Source: Cylicocyclus nassatus (lineage: Eukaryota; Nematoda; Chromadorea; Rhabditida; Strongylidae). Taken from it: a stretch of 64,000 nucleotides of DNA. Of the stretch, positions 10,158 through 19,562 are shown piece by piece. The notes below the pieces were generated by a model, which saw only the letters and a list, made by a program, of their open reading frames with translations, did no database searches and was not told the DNA's origin. The DNA is taken from assembly GCA_958299035.1 (NCBI GenBank), contig CATQJL010000305.1, positions 73,748,792 to 73,812,791 on the forward strand, in the 5' to 3' direction. Position 1 is the first letter of the stretch. Each line of letters opens with the position of its first letter. Both the position numbers and the translations under genes were made by a program.

Positions 10158-11805
10158 GTTTGTTTAAGTTAGGGCATGTTTTGATGAACATCACCTCTGA
10201 CTCACTTACTCCCGTCAAATGGGTGGCCGGTATTGACTACTTAACCCTCCAAGTTTATCATGACTACCTTCTTAAGATTGTACTCATGCTCGCTATCTGT
10301 GCTTCTTGACAGTTTTGATTTAAAAACCCTGCAACTTGTTTTTTAATGGTGCAAAACTCAAAAATTGTGCGACTTTCAAAAGGGTATTCACTTTACGCTC
10401 AAATCTTCAAACCTGGAGCTCTGTCGCTTAGTTTCATCATTTGTGACTACTATTTGTCAGTTCAGTCGACGAGAGCAGTTCCAAATCTATGGCAGAGTCG
10501 GAATTTTTTTGAAAATTTCATGGGGACCCTGTTGCTCAACGAACACTAGTGTAACGTATGCGTCCGTATGTTGTGTAACATATGCAACGTATGTAACACG
10601 TCCACTCATATCAATGTGTTCGGTTTATCCATCATGACGGGGTTAAGGGGGGGGGGCACTTCGGGGATCGCATTACTTCCAACTTTGCCCTGCTTCTTTG
10701 TCTTGGTTCTAGAGATCAGAGCCCCTTCATGTGCATCCGGGCTATAAAAATGGCTTGAAAACTCGAAGGCTCTTCTATATTTCCACAATTGATTCCCAGA
10801 ATTGAATATCACATTTTACTGAACGAGAACATTATTACTTTTTTCTTAAACAAACTCCGTGAGTTTTAGAAAATCATTTGTAATTTCCCAAACCTATCGA
10901 TCATTTGCCAACAGTACCGCGATTTTCCATTCGTTTTCCACTGCTCATCCGTCATTTTGTGTCGGTCGGGGCGAATTTAGGGCTTATGTCGTCGGCAAGT
11001 GTTGAAAGTGCGGATTAGATTCGGCATGCATTGACGTTCGCTTTGAAGTATTGGGGGAAGCTTTGGTGGCGCCTCATTTTCATAGAGGAAGGGGGGGGGG
11101 AGGAGGGGGGAGGGCGTTGACTCATTGTCAGAGGTAATTCTTCTTGTTCGGGTGAACTACGGTTGATAACCGTAATCAATTATTGATTTTCTTGGACTGC
11201 GGTAGTCTCCATTAGACTTTTTACCTGCTTTTATACCTTTATCTCTACCTAACCTACTTTTCGAAATTTTTTACTCGATAACTCTAGGTGACAAAATAAA
11301 TGAACAATCACCCTTCTTTCTTGAATTTTTGCCCTATTTCGGAGGGGGAAGGCTGGTTCAGGAACATTATCGACTAGCTCAGGGGCAGAGGGCGATGGTA
11401 CGGTATTTATTGATTTTTTGGGATTTTACACGGTATCTTCATTGACTTTGTTGGACTTCGTACTCGCCTTATTCTCTTCAATTTTTGCAAATTTCGTTTG
11501 ATTTTAGACAAAGTAAACACTTACCCCCTAACCTTCTCCTTTTTGTTTTTTTTGCGTCACTCTATCGCCGTATAGTCTCACATGACTCCTTCAAGCCTCT
11601 TTTACCTTATAAAAATCTACTTGAAGGTTTGAAGAGCCGCTACCGCCGAGTCGTTGTGTGTGTCACCAGCAGCCAGACTCCGTTCCTTTCCTCCTCGATT
11701 TCACTTTCGCCGTTCCGCGCTCAGCACATTTTCCTTGGCGCCCATTGATTTGTGGCGAATGCAATAGTGCTTTCGTCGGGGTTGTCATCACATAGAGCAA
11801 GAAGA
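10158..11805. other. Intergenic interval; upstream region of the five-exon gene
   Basis: Contains a ten-base G run at 10647-10656 and a G-rich block at 11091-11114 (G10-A-GG-A-G6-A-GGG). A short irregular repeat of gtaacgtatg-like words lies near 10550-10600. Bases 11640-11750 are pyrimidine- and CG-richer and sit just before the ATG at 11806, so they probably hold the promoter or 5' UTR of that gene. The ORF 11485-11748 there is not supported as coding. Confidence 0.4.
11091..11114 (+). other. G-rich block with G-quadruplex potential
   Basis: Ten consecutive G followed by A, GG, A, six G, A and GGG gives at least four GGG runs with short loops, which meets the usual G-quadruplex pattern. 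It lies about 700 bases upstream of the five-exon gene. Folding or function is not shown by sequence alone. Confidence 0.45.
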
Positions 11806-14800
11806 ATGTCACGGAAGTCTTCTGCGTCGACTTCTGATGAGAATCTCGGTCAGCGCACTGTCGCGACATCTGTGATTCGGGACACGGGTACTAAGGTGGG
11901 CTTGCTCAAGATTTCGTGGAGGAAAAAACACCATTCATTCGCCTTTTCAAATTTATATCTTTCCAGGTGCAATTAATGTTCAAAGCTCATGGTCTCAAAA
12001 AACGGAAAAGTCTGTTCAACACCATTGTCACCGTCTTCAAAAAAGTGAGTAAAGAAAATTCTTCGCTTATAAGTATAGCACTTCACTTTCTTGCTTCTGA
12101 GAAAAAGATGAGAAATTTGTTAGAATTTTGATTATTTTCTTCTTCATTGTTCGCTGCAAACGTAAAGCTTTGACTTTTTTCATTTTTGAAAATGCTACGT
12201 TTATAGACCAGAAATGTCTTCATAATTGATTTGTCTTCATTTCTTTGAGTTGGAAAGTTTACACATAATATGTAAAGAGTTGCGGTAAAAAGTGGATTTT
12301 CAGTTTCTTCCTATACGTTTATCACCGTAAATATAAACTCTCTTATCAGTAAAAATATCCATTTTGAGAACATCTTCAAAACAACTTTTTCAATTTGTTT
12401 ATTATAATTTTTGGGTCATTTTGATTCATAAACAGAGCATTTTCCAACCATCAAAAGCAAAATGACGTACTGCACACTCTTTTTTTCTAATTTCTTGTCT
12501 TTCTTCAATAGGATATCCTTTAATAACTTATTCATTTATTTATCACTGCGCTCATAGGCACGCTGTAATTCAGCAACTGTAGGGAAAAGTCTAAGCTTAG
12601 GACAGACTAGCAAGCCGAAAAAAGAAGGAAACATCAGTAAATAAAAGGTGATTATTCATAAGACAGTAACAGATTTGTCAACTAGTCATGGGTATCCCTA
12701 TGAATTTTTTCATCTTTACGTTATGATAAAACTTGCTCCTTTGCACTCGCATATGCGCTATAATTTGCAATTGTCCATTTTATGCTCATTTTAGCATATC
12801 CAGAACCTGTTGTTCCTCACTTAAGTCTCTGCAGCGAAGCGTAATGCCCTCCCATAATCTGCATTCATAGTAGCAGTGTATGCGCATGAATTAAGCGAAT
12901 TACACGAACGACTGTCCTTCGATGCGCGCATTTTCGCCATCGGCTTACGGAAGAGAAGAACATCACATCTGCGCACATGTAGCTGAGTCACGAGGGCGCC
13001 TGCGCTTCACACAAAAGAGCCTCAGAAAATTGTGTTTGCTGATCGTCTCTCACTCGCTGACGCATTTCATCTTCTCAAACATTCACATCATTGTGAAGAA
13101 ATTCTGAATAGGTTATTTCGCAACGCTATCGATTTTTTGCGATTTTTCAGCAAAAAATGTATGATAGAAATTTGCGAGGGAAGCGATAAAATTCAAATTT
13201 TGTTGGAGTTGATGAAATGCCAGTGTAAATCTTTGACGAACCCAATATGCAAGTGAAGGTCGTGATGCGTGCAGAATATCGACATCGTTAAGGTTGCAAT
13301 GCATTTTATGCGTCTTTTTTCGAATTTTATTCGTAAAATCCAAGCAACCTGATTGTCCATAATGCTGTGGGGACTGGCACAAGCCATGGTTTAGCTTTCC
13401 CTGCCTCTTAGGCCGGATCATTCCTCTGACTGTTCTGACCGCTTTAAAAACAAACATTTATTGAAACTAGGGAAAGTTTCCACCTTGATTGACCGTATTG
13501 AGGCCAGGGCTCGGCACGAGGTGGCTGGATGAAAAAGCCAAAAACGAAGTCCCCCTTGACTTTTGCGAATTTTTACGAAGTCTTCTTTGACCCTGGAATC
13601 TTATTTTCTAAAAAATCTCCGAAAAACGAAACGTCGACTATAAAAAACCTCGCAAGTTGCTTGTCTTTTCGTCCACAAAGACGAAACCTCCTTTGCGTTT
13701 TGTCCCAAAACGATATCCAGCTTGCTTATAAGCCACCTGTGCCGAGCTCTGATTGAGGCCAATTGTGTATAGTCACCACTCAACTCGAAGTAGTCTTCTT
13801 TTTAAGTGGAGCATAGCAAAATATTTATTTATTTATTTATTTATTTATTTATTACATACGCTCTAGGCGTTCCTTAAAAAGACAAAAATACACATTGCTC
13901 AAAAAAGATTAGAGGCTTTAGCTATTTCAGCCAAATTCTAATTATCCTAAGGAGCAGACTTTTATGGGGGTTGATCTTGAGCAGAATATGGGTTTATCAA
14001 TGTATAAGCATAGATAATCCCTTAAGTTTCAAAATGGTAAAGCTCTTCTTACCAAGATGGTAATCTTTAGTGATGGTGAAATATGGTGAAATACCTACTG
14101 AAGCGACCTAGTTAGACTAGTCTGGAACAGTTGTAAAGAAGAAATGGCGTTAAACAGTGATAAATTCAATTTATTGCCAATTATCTGCTAGATATGGCCA
14201 CCGTTGGGTATCTATGGCCCCTCTCTAGCAATAAATCCTCATTTCATGATCAATTAAAGCTCCAGAATTTGATTCAACAAAACAACTTGGACGGTTAAAC
14301 TCAAGAGTTGAGAATATTAAACTTTTTGGTGTATTTAATAATAACAAGAATTCTTAATTGCTTTCTAAACTTCGACTAGTTTATGAAGTCGACATATTTA
14401 TAAAGGACTCGTTCTTGGAATCAAATGTGGTAAACCAACGACATTTCCTTGTAAATTCATCTTTCATAGTCTCCGATGAATCAATATTTTTCAACAACTA
14501 TTCAAATATTGCAAGGCTAGAATCAAAGTAAACAACTTCTCCCGCACATATCAAAAAGAAATGACTCTATTGCTATTTTGAGGCAGATTATTCGATATTC
14601 TCATGCTATAAAAATTAAGTGAATACTGAGAAAATTTCCTTATATTGAATAAGCGACAACAAAATGCCGTTTTATGCTTATATTATTATGAAATAGTCAA
14701 AATTGCTCTTGAACTTGCAGGTTTGCCTGAATGCATCATCTTTGCAGCCTAGCACTCCATCACGATTGTTATCGAATGGAAAGTTTACAAAGTTCGACCT

Positions 14801-15886
14801 GAGGCCTCACTCCATCTCCTTCATCCTAGAAGTGCAAACGGAAAAGAAGTTGAAAAAGGTGAGCTGGTCATACTTGAAGAACACCTTCTATATTTTTCGC
14901 TAGAAAATTGGTAGAGTAGATCATTTAAGACTTCATCTGTATTTTTACATCATTCACATTCTATCTTTATATATGTAACAAGGATACGCATTTCTAGGGC
15001 GCAAAGGCCAACGCCACATGAATTTTATGTATTTTTCCGAACAACTAAATAAATTTCTATAAATTATCTTCAAAAGATCAGATCAGTAAGTGGCAGTGAA
15101 ACAGAGCTAAGAGCAACATTATCTTCATTATCTTTTTTTGCGAAAGCATTTTGATTACCTGTGTTCTTGAACGAGGATTCTTTTTATGGCATGGCTACCG
15201 GAGTTCCAAAAATTGGATTACTTTACAATTTCGTGTAGCTGCATTTCCATCTATTTGCTAGAGCTATCATCATCCTTTCAATGCAGTATTATTTTTTATT
15301 CATGTTTTGATGCATTCAATTCCACTTCAACATAATTTTTTTGGGTAGAACGCTCCCCATTTGTCCAATGTACCGGAGAAGGTAACCGATCCCCTAGAAT
15401 AGAATGCATGTCCCTAATGCTTGACTATATCAATGGCTAAAATGGATACTAAGTCTTAACAGAACCTTTTAATAAATTGCATGTAAAGATCCCTAGCCCT
15501 ATCAAAACAAAGTATTAGAAGTTCTACGTTGAGCCAAGCTACAGTATGTTCAGTTTGTCTTTCAGGGGAACAACAATCGAGTAGAGACATTTGCTTGTGA
15601 AATCAAGCAGTTTCCCACATCAGTAAATCCAGACAGTGCCGAGTTCGAGGCAAGTTTGTTTCTTGATACTTCTGAAAACGCAGTTTTTCCTTGGAAACCC
15701 TCTTTTTTCGGACTGCGAGGTGTGGCTTGTTAATTTGACGTCTAATTTTTTTTTATGTTGAAGGTGCTTGAACCGGCAAGCGGGGAATGCTTCATCTTGT
15801 TATCCCTTATCAAAATGGATAACCTAGCAGTAAATTGGAAGGAGTTCCTTGAAAGTAATGGTACCCTTGACGTAACTTGCATCTGA
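11806..15886 (+). CDS. Five-exon gene for a 170-residue unrecognised protein
   Basis: Exons 11806-11895, 11967-12044, 14721-14858, 15566-15649 and 15764-15886 join in phase 0 throughout to give 30+26+46+28+40 residues and a TGA stop. Every exon length is a multiple of three and all frames stay open, which supports the model. Acceptors are ttccag, cttgcag, tttcag and gttgaag. Donors are gtgggc, gtgagt, gtgagc and gcaagt, the last a GC-AG intron. The ATG at 11806 is the first in frame after an upstream stop. The N-terminus is Ser/Thr-rich (SRKSSASTSDE). Exon 2 is basic (GLKKRKSLFNTIV). The C-terminal half is mixed alpha/beta-like (KFTKFDLRPHSISFILEVQT; GECFILLSLIKMDNLAVNW). No signal peptide or membrane span is seen. 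I recognise no family. A further 5' exon cannot be excluded. Confidence 0.68.
13504..13752. mobile_element. Foldback repeat inside intron 2 of the five-exon gene
   Basis: The left end ccagggctcggcacgaggtg and the right end (agccacctgtgccgagctct, read in reverse) form imperfect terminal inverted repeats of about 21 bases. Interior words (cgaagtc, cccaaaacgatatccagctt) recur in the partial copy at 955-1140. It lies in the 2,676-base intron between exons 2 and 3, which explains part of that intron's size. Confidence 0.6.
13823..13853. repeat. (ATTT)n microsatellite
   Basis: About seven consecutive attt tetranucleotides within intron 2 of the five-exon gene. The length is probably polymorphic. 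Confidence 0.9.
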
Positions 15887-16091
15887 AAGACGCAAAAAAT
15901 GCATACAGTAATGATACTGAGGTATGAAATAGCTATTCCACTGCTCCCTCAGCCAATATCGCTCATTTAAAAAATAGCTTTTTCTCATATTGAATGGCTT
16001 ACCCGTAAGCTGAATTCATCTTGTAGTAATTCATGTGCTCTTTTTCCCTCTGTGAAAATATGGTGTATAATAATGTGAAAATGTGTCAATC

Positions 16092-16097
16092 AATAAA
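16092..16097 (+). promoter_or_regulatory. Polyadenylation signal AATAAA
   Basis: A canonical AATAAA about 205 bases after the stop codon of the five-exon gene. A second AATAAA lies near 16294. The first is the likelier 3' end signal because it is nearer, but this is inference. Confidence 0.55.
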
Positions 16098-16636
16098 GCT
16101 GTCCACTTGTGCGCTTTTCTCTTTTTATCAATTGATATATCATTTTACTTCAAGCGGAAACTGCACAGACCGTTGACGTTTCATCTTTTAAAGAAGATGC
16201 ATTCAATTCCCTTCACCTCCGTTTCGGTGTATCGATTTACTCATTGTTTTTTCGATTATGTTTGTGATTTATTGTTGCACTAACGTTATATAAATAAAGG
16301 TTCTTTTGTCTCATCAGATCGTTTAGTCTTTCGTACGTTTGTTTGGAACACTCACCATGCCATTTCCGCAGGCAAGCGTATAGAGGAAATCTATGAAGAA
16401 GACTAAAGAATGAGGGTAATTTAGGTTGTACCGTAAGCAAATCTCAAAATCCCTGACTGTACAAGTTTTGCAGGAGGGGTTGAGTTCTTTTCCAGGATTC
16501 AAATATATTTAATTCCTACAATCTTCCAGTTCTGATATGGGTATCCCAGAAGTGAGTACACTCTTTTGATCGTTAGTAACTTTCTTCCCACAAAGTTTTT
16601 TGCTTAGCTTCAAGGCCATTCGGTAGAGTAGAGTTT

Positions 16637-17081
16637 AACTTAGATTTACAGTATGAAGCAAATCACTCATCGCTCTTCATTACTGTAGGATTACGGTAAC
16701 AAGCTTTAGCATATACGCCATCATGAAAATGGTTTACAATAAAAAGTTTCAAAAATTTTTGGAAAGCTGTGCAGAGGTGTTTTTAGACATTTTGACTCTA
16801 CTAAAGTACCTTTTGCATATTTTTAAGGCGTTTTTAATGGTGCTTTTACCACATTTTGCAAAACACAAAAAATCTTACTGTGGATTACCTGGCATAACTT
16901 ATGGAAAAAACTTTTACGGTAAGTGCAAGCTTCATATTCATAGTCAGCAACTGGGTTCTCGTTAAGCATCCATTTGGGGCAGAATGTAGCCATTAATGGC
17001 TCAAATCTTTTAGATGTCTATCGTAATCCTACACTATCGAAGAAAGTTGAGTGATTCTCTTTAAATTGCAATTCTAAGTTG
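16637..17081. mobile_element. Inverted-repeat element with about 65-base ends
   Basis: The left end (aacttagatttacagtatga, then caaatcactcatc and actgtaggattacggta) and the reverse complement of the right end (caacttagaattgcaat, then gaatcactcaac and agtgtaggattacgata) match imperfectly over about 65 bases. The core of about 320 bases is T/A-rich. It contains an 80-codon ORF (16723-16965) with no transposase features, so I treat it as non-autonomous. Confidence 0.6.
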
Positions 17082-17108
17082 AGGCTTGCTCCAAATGGTG
17101 TTTGGAAC

Positions 17109-17351
17109 TACTCAGACAATCACAGGCTCTCAGCGGGCCCCATCAAAAGCGTCGTTGCCTTATCGCAGCCACTGTCGCTTCCCGTTGAGAGCGTTCCCGC
17201 TGCCCGCTGAGCCCGCTCCGACAAGCTCCGACAAAACTCCGACAAAGCTCTCAGCGGGAAGCGACAGTGAGGCGATGAGGCCACCGCGCTTTTGGTGGGT
17301 CTAGGCGGTGGCTTTGCGGCTGCCGGCTGAGAGCATTTGATTGTCTGAGTA
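17109..17351. mobile_element. GC-rich foldback element flanked by TA
   Basis: The ends ctcagacaatc (17111 onward) and gattgtctgag (to 17349) are perfect inverted repeats flanked on both sides by TA, a typical TA target duplication. Complementarity continues inward: ctctcagc, then ccactgtcgcttcccgttga against tctcagcgggaagcgacagt. Nearly the whole element can therefore fold back. The centre carries four ctccgacaa words with about 10-base spacing. It lies 368 bases before the tRNA array. ORFs on both strands are palindrome by-products. Confidence 0.8.
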
Positions 17352-17718
17352 AGCAAAAGATTCGTAAAAAAGATCTATTACCGATCGAAAAGTGTGTATT
17401 CACTTTTGGTACACCCTGTATACAAGCTAGCAATCGCCGTAGTGTGGACTTGAAGGGAGAGGGAAGGGTGGCAAAATTGGCAGTATTAATCGAATCCGAT
17501 GTTGGTTGTGGAAGCATATCTTTCAGCGATGTGAGATCTTTTTAGACGGAGAGTTATCTGATAAGAACTGGATTGTTGGATCTCAAAATATGTTTAAGTA
17601 AGAATGCATACATAGTATTACGGAGTAAAAACAAAACTAGACTACCATACATGCCAAAAAGCAAAAATTACGTCACAAATAAATTACCTTGGAACAATGA
17701 TTTGAAGAAGAAATAACT
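17352..17718. other. Unique flank between foldback element and tRNA array
   Basis: AT-rich sequence with no supported gene. It ends in gaagaagaaataacta, directly followed by the first aagcgtatagtttgggctg of the array. This is the only array boundary in the window. Confidence 0.6.
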
Positions 17719-17724
17719 AAGCGT

Positions 17725-17747
17725 ATAGTTTGGGCTGCCAAAACTAT
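17725..17747 (-). other. Conserved hairpin next to the tRNA 3' end
   Basis: atagtttgg and ccaaaactat are inverted copies (one bulged base) around a gctg loop, so the trailer with the T4 run can fold into a hairpin of nine pairs. It recurs in every unit except the adapter-altered one. The ccagaac variant breaks one pair. Confidence 0.6.
17740..17743 (-). terminator. Pol III T4 terminator
   Basis: Six bases (TAATAG) after the tRNA 3' end comes TTTT on the minus strand. It is repeated in most units. A second T5 run (CGCTTTTTC) lies further downstream in all units except this first one. Units with ccagaac in the plus strand have TTCT here instead. Confidence 0.8.
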
Positions 17748-17759
17748 TAGCCCCGTAGG

Positions 17760-17770
17760 GGACTCGAACC
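17760..17770 (-). promoter_or_regulatory. Pol III B box of the first copy
   Basis: GGTTCGAGTCC matches the B-box consensus GGTTCGANTCC. In the AA class it becomes AATTCGAGTCC, and in the aatccc class GATTCGAGTCC. Both would be expected to weaken TFIIIC binding. Confidence 0.85.
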
Positions 17771-17802
17771 CCTGACCCTTAGATTAAAAGTCTAATGCTC
17801 TA

Positions 17803-17814
17803 CCAACTGAGCTA
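17803..17814 (-). promoter_or_regulatory. Pol III A box of the first copy
   Basis: TAGCTCAGTTGG matches the A-box consensus TRGCNNAGYNGG completely. The same sequence is present in nearly all copies. Exceptions are the units with ctgaactaac (58077, 60093, 63320), where C11 becomes U. Confidence 0.85.
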
Positions 17815-17951
17815 ACGAGGCCTCGATGGCAGAAGCGGTTTATGTAATAAACATGTCGAAACCATATTGCAGGAATGTCCTCCGGCGCCCTTTAGGTACG
17901 ATGGCACGATATTCATGAAAAAGCGTATAGTTTGGGCTGCCAAAACTATTA

Positions 17952-18023
17952 GCCCCGTAGGGGACTCGAACCCCTGACCCTTAGATTAAAAGTCTAATGC
18001 TCTACCAACTGAGCTAACGAGGC
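17952..18023 (-). tRNA. tRNA-Lys-TTT: tRNA-Lys(UUU), intact, unit 2
   Basis: Identical to the first copy over all 72 bases, exactly 202 bases further. Has the T4 terminator and also the T5 backup. Confidence 0.92.
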
Positions 18024-18153
18024 CTCGATGGCAGAAGCGGTTTATGTAATAAACATGTCGAAACCATATTGCAGGAATGTCCTCCGGCGCCCTTTAGGTA
18101 CGATGGCACGATATTCATGAAAAAGCGTATAGTTTGGGCTGCCAAAACTATTA

Positions 18154-18225
18154 GCCCCGTAGGGGACTCGAACCCCTGACCCTTAGATTAAAAGTCTAAT
18201 GCTCTACCAACTGAGCTAACGAGGC
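18154..18225 (-). tRNA. tRNA-Lys-TTT: tRNA-Lys(UUU), intact, unit 3
   Basis: Same 72-base sequence as units 1 and 2, again spaced 202 bases. The last intact copy before the first AA-class unit. Confidence 0.92.
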
Positions 18226-18355
18226 CTCGATGGCAGAAGCGGTTTATGTAATAAACATGTCGAAACCATATTGCAGGAATGTCCTCCGGCGCCCTTTAGG
18301 TACGATGGCACGATATTCATGAAAAAGCGTATAGTTTGGGCTGCCAAAACTATTA

Positions 18356-18427
18356 GCCCCGTAGGGGACTCGAATTCCTGACCCTTAGATTAAAAGTCTA
18401 ATGCTCTACCAACTGAGCTAACGAGGC
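18356..18427 (-). pseudogene. AA-class tRNA-Lys copy, T-stem disrupted
   Basis: First of a class in which the T-stem 5' strand is AGGAA against CCCCT. Positions 52 and 53 become A-C mismatches, and the invariant G53-C61 pair is lost. The B box is changed at two positions. The change creates an EcoRI site (gaattc). Acceptor, D and anticodon arms and the TTT anticodon are intact. Members include 18557, 18758, 19161, 19362, 20573, 20774, 20975, 22186, 22387 and 22588. Probably non-functional, although transcription is not excluded. Confidence 0.8.
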
Positions 18428-19562
18428 CTCGATGGCAGCAGCGTTTTATGTAATAAACATGTCGAAACCATATTGCAGGAATGTCCTCCGGCGCCCTTTA
18501 GGTACGATGCACGATATTCATGAAAAAGCGTATAGTTTGGGCTGCCAAAACTATTAGCCCCGTAGGGGACTCGAATTCCTGACCCTTAGATTAAAAGTCT
18601 AATGCTCTACCAACTGAGCTAACGAGGCCTCGATGGCAGCAGCGTTTTATGTAATAAACATGTCGAAACCATATTGCAGGAATGTCCTCCGGCGCCCTTT
18701 AGGTACGATGCACGATATTCATGAAAAAGCGTATAGTTTGGGCTGCCAAAACTATTAGCCCCGTAGGGGACTCGAATTCCTGACCCTTAGATTAAAAGTC
18801 TAATGCTCTACCAACTGAGCTAACGAGGCCTCGATGGCAGCAGCGTTTTATGTAATAAACATGTCGAAACCATATTGCAGGAATGTCCTCCGGCGCCCTT
18901 TAGGTACGATGCACGATATTCATGAAAAAGCGTATAGTTTGGGCTGCCAAAACTATTAGCCCCGTAGGGGACTCGAACCCCTGACCCTTAGATTAAAAGT
19001 CTAATGCTCTACCAACTGAGCTAACGAGGCCTCGATGGCAGAAGCGGTTTATGTAATAAACATGTCGAAACCATATTGCAGGAATGTCCTCCGGCGCCCT
19101 TTAGGTACGATGGCACGATATTCATGAAAAAGCGTATAGTTTGGGCTGCCAAAACTATTAGCCCCGTAGGGGACTCGAATTCCTGACCCTTAGATTAAAA
19201 GTCTAATGCTCTACCAACTGAGCTAACGAGGCCTCGATGGCAGCAGCGTTTTATGTAATAAACATGTCGAAACCATATTGCAGGAATGTCCTCCGGCGCC
19301 CTTTAGGTACGATGCACGATATTCATGAAAAAGCGTATAGTTTGGGCTGCCAAAACTATTAGCCCCGTAGGGGACTCGAATTCCTGACCCTTAGATTAAA
19401 AGTCTAATGCTCTACCAACTGAGCTAACGAGGCCTCGATGGCAGCAGCGTTTTATGTAATAAACATGTCGAAACCATATTGCAGGAATGTCCTCCGGCGC
19501 CCTTTAGGTACGATGCACGATATTCATGAAAAAGCGTATAGTTTGGGCTGCCAAAACTATTA

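Larger units (their letters stand above)
17750..17821 (-). tRNA. tRNA-Lys-TTT: tRNA-Lys(UUU), first array copy, intact
   Basis: Read 5'-3' on the minus strand the cloverleaf is complete. The acceptor is GCCTCGT paired with ACGGGGC (one U4-G69 wobble). The D stem is GCTC/GAGC with loop AGTTGGTA, and the anticodon stem TTAGA/TCTAA has loop CTTTTAA and anticodon TTT. The variable loop is GGGTC, and the T stem is AGGGG/CCCCT with loop TTCGAGT. Length 72 without CCA and no intron. The next base is T, so the discriminator would be U73 rather than the usual eukaryotic G73. It would decode AAA/AAG lysine codons if charged. This copy lacks the ggaaaaagcg-type spacer on its 3' side because it borders unique DNA. 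Confidence 0.92.

Noticed and set aside
11485..11748. 87-codon ORF upstream of the five-exon gene as a separate gene
   Set aside because: Pyrimidine-rich leader-like sequence with no recognisable protein. It is more likely promoter or 5' UTR.
17086..17517. ORFs on both strands around 17.1-17.5 kb
   Set aside because: They mirror each other because the underlying DNA is a foldback element; repeated serine/proline/arginine words come from the ctccgacaa repeats.
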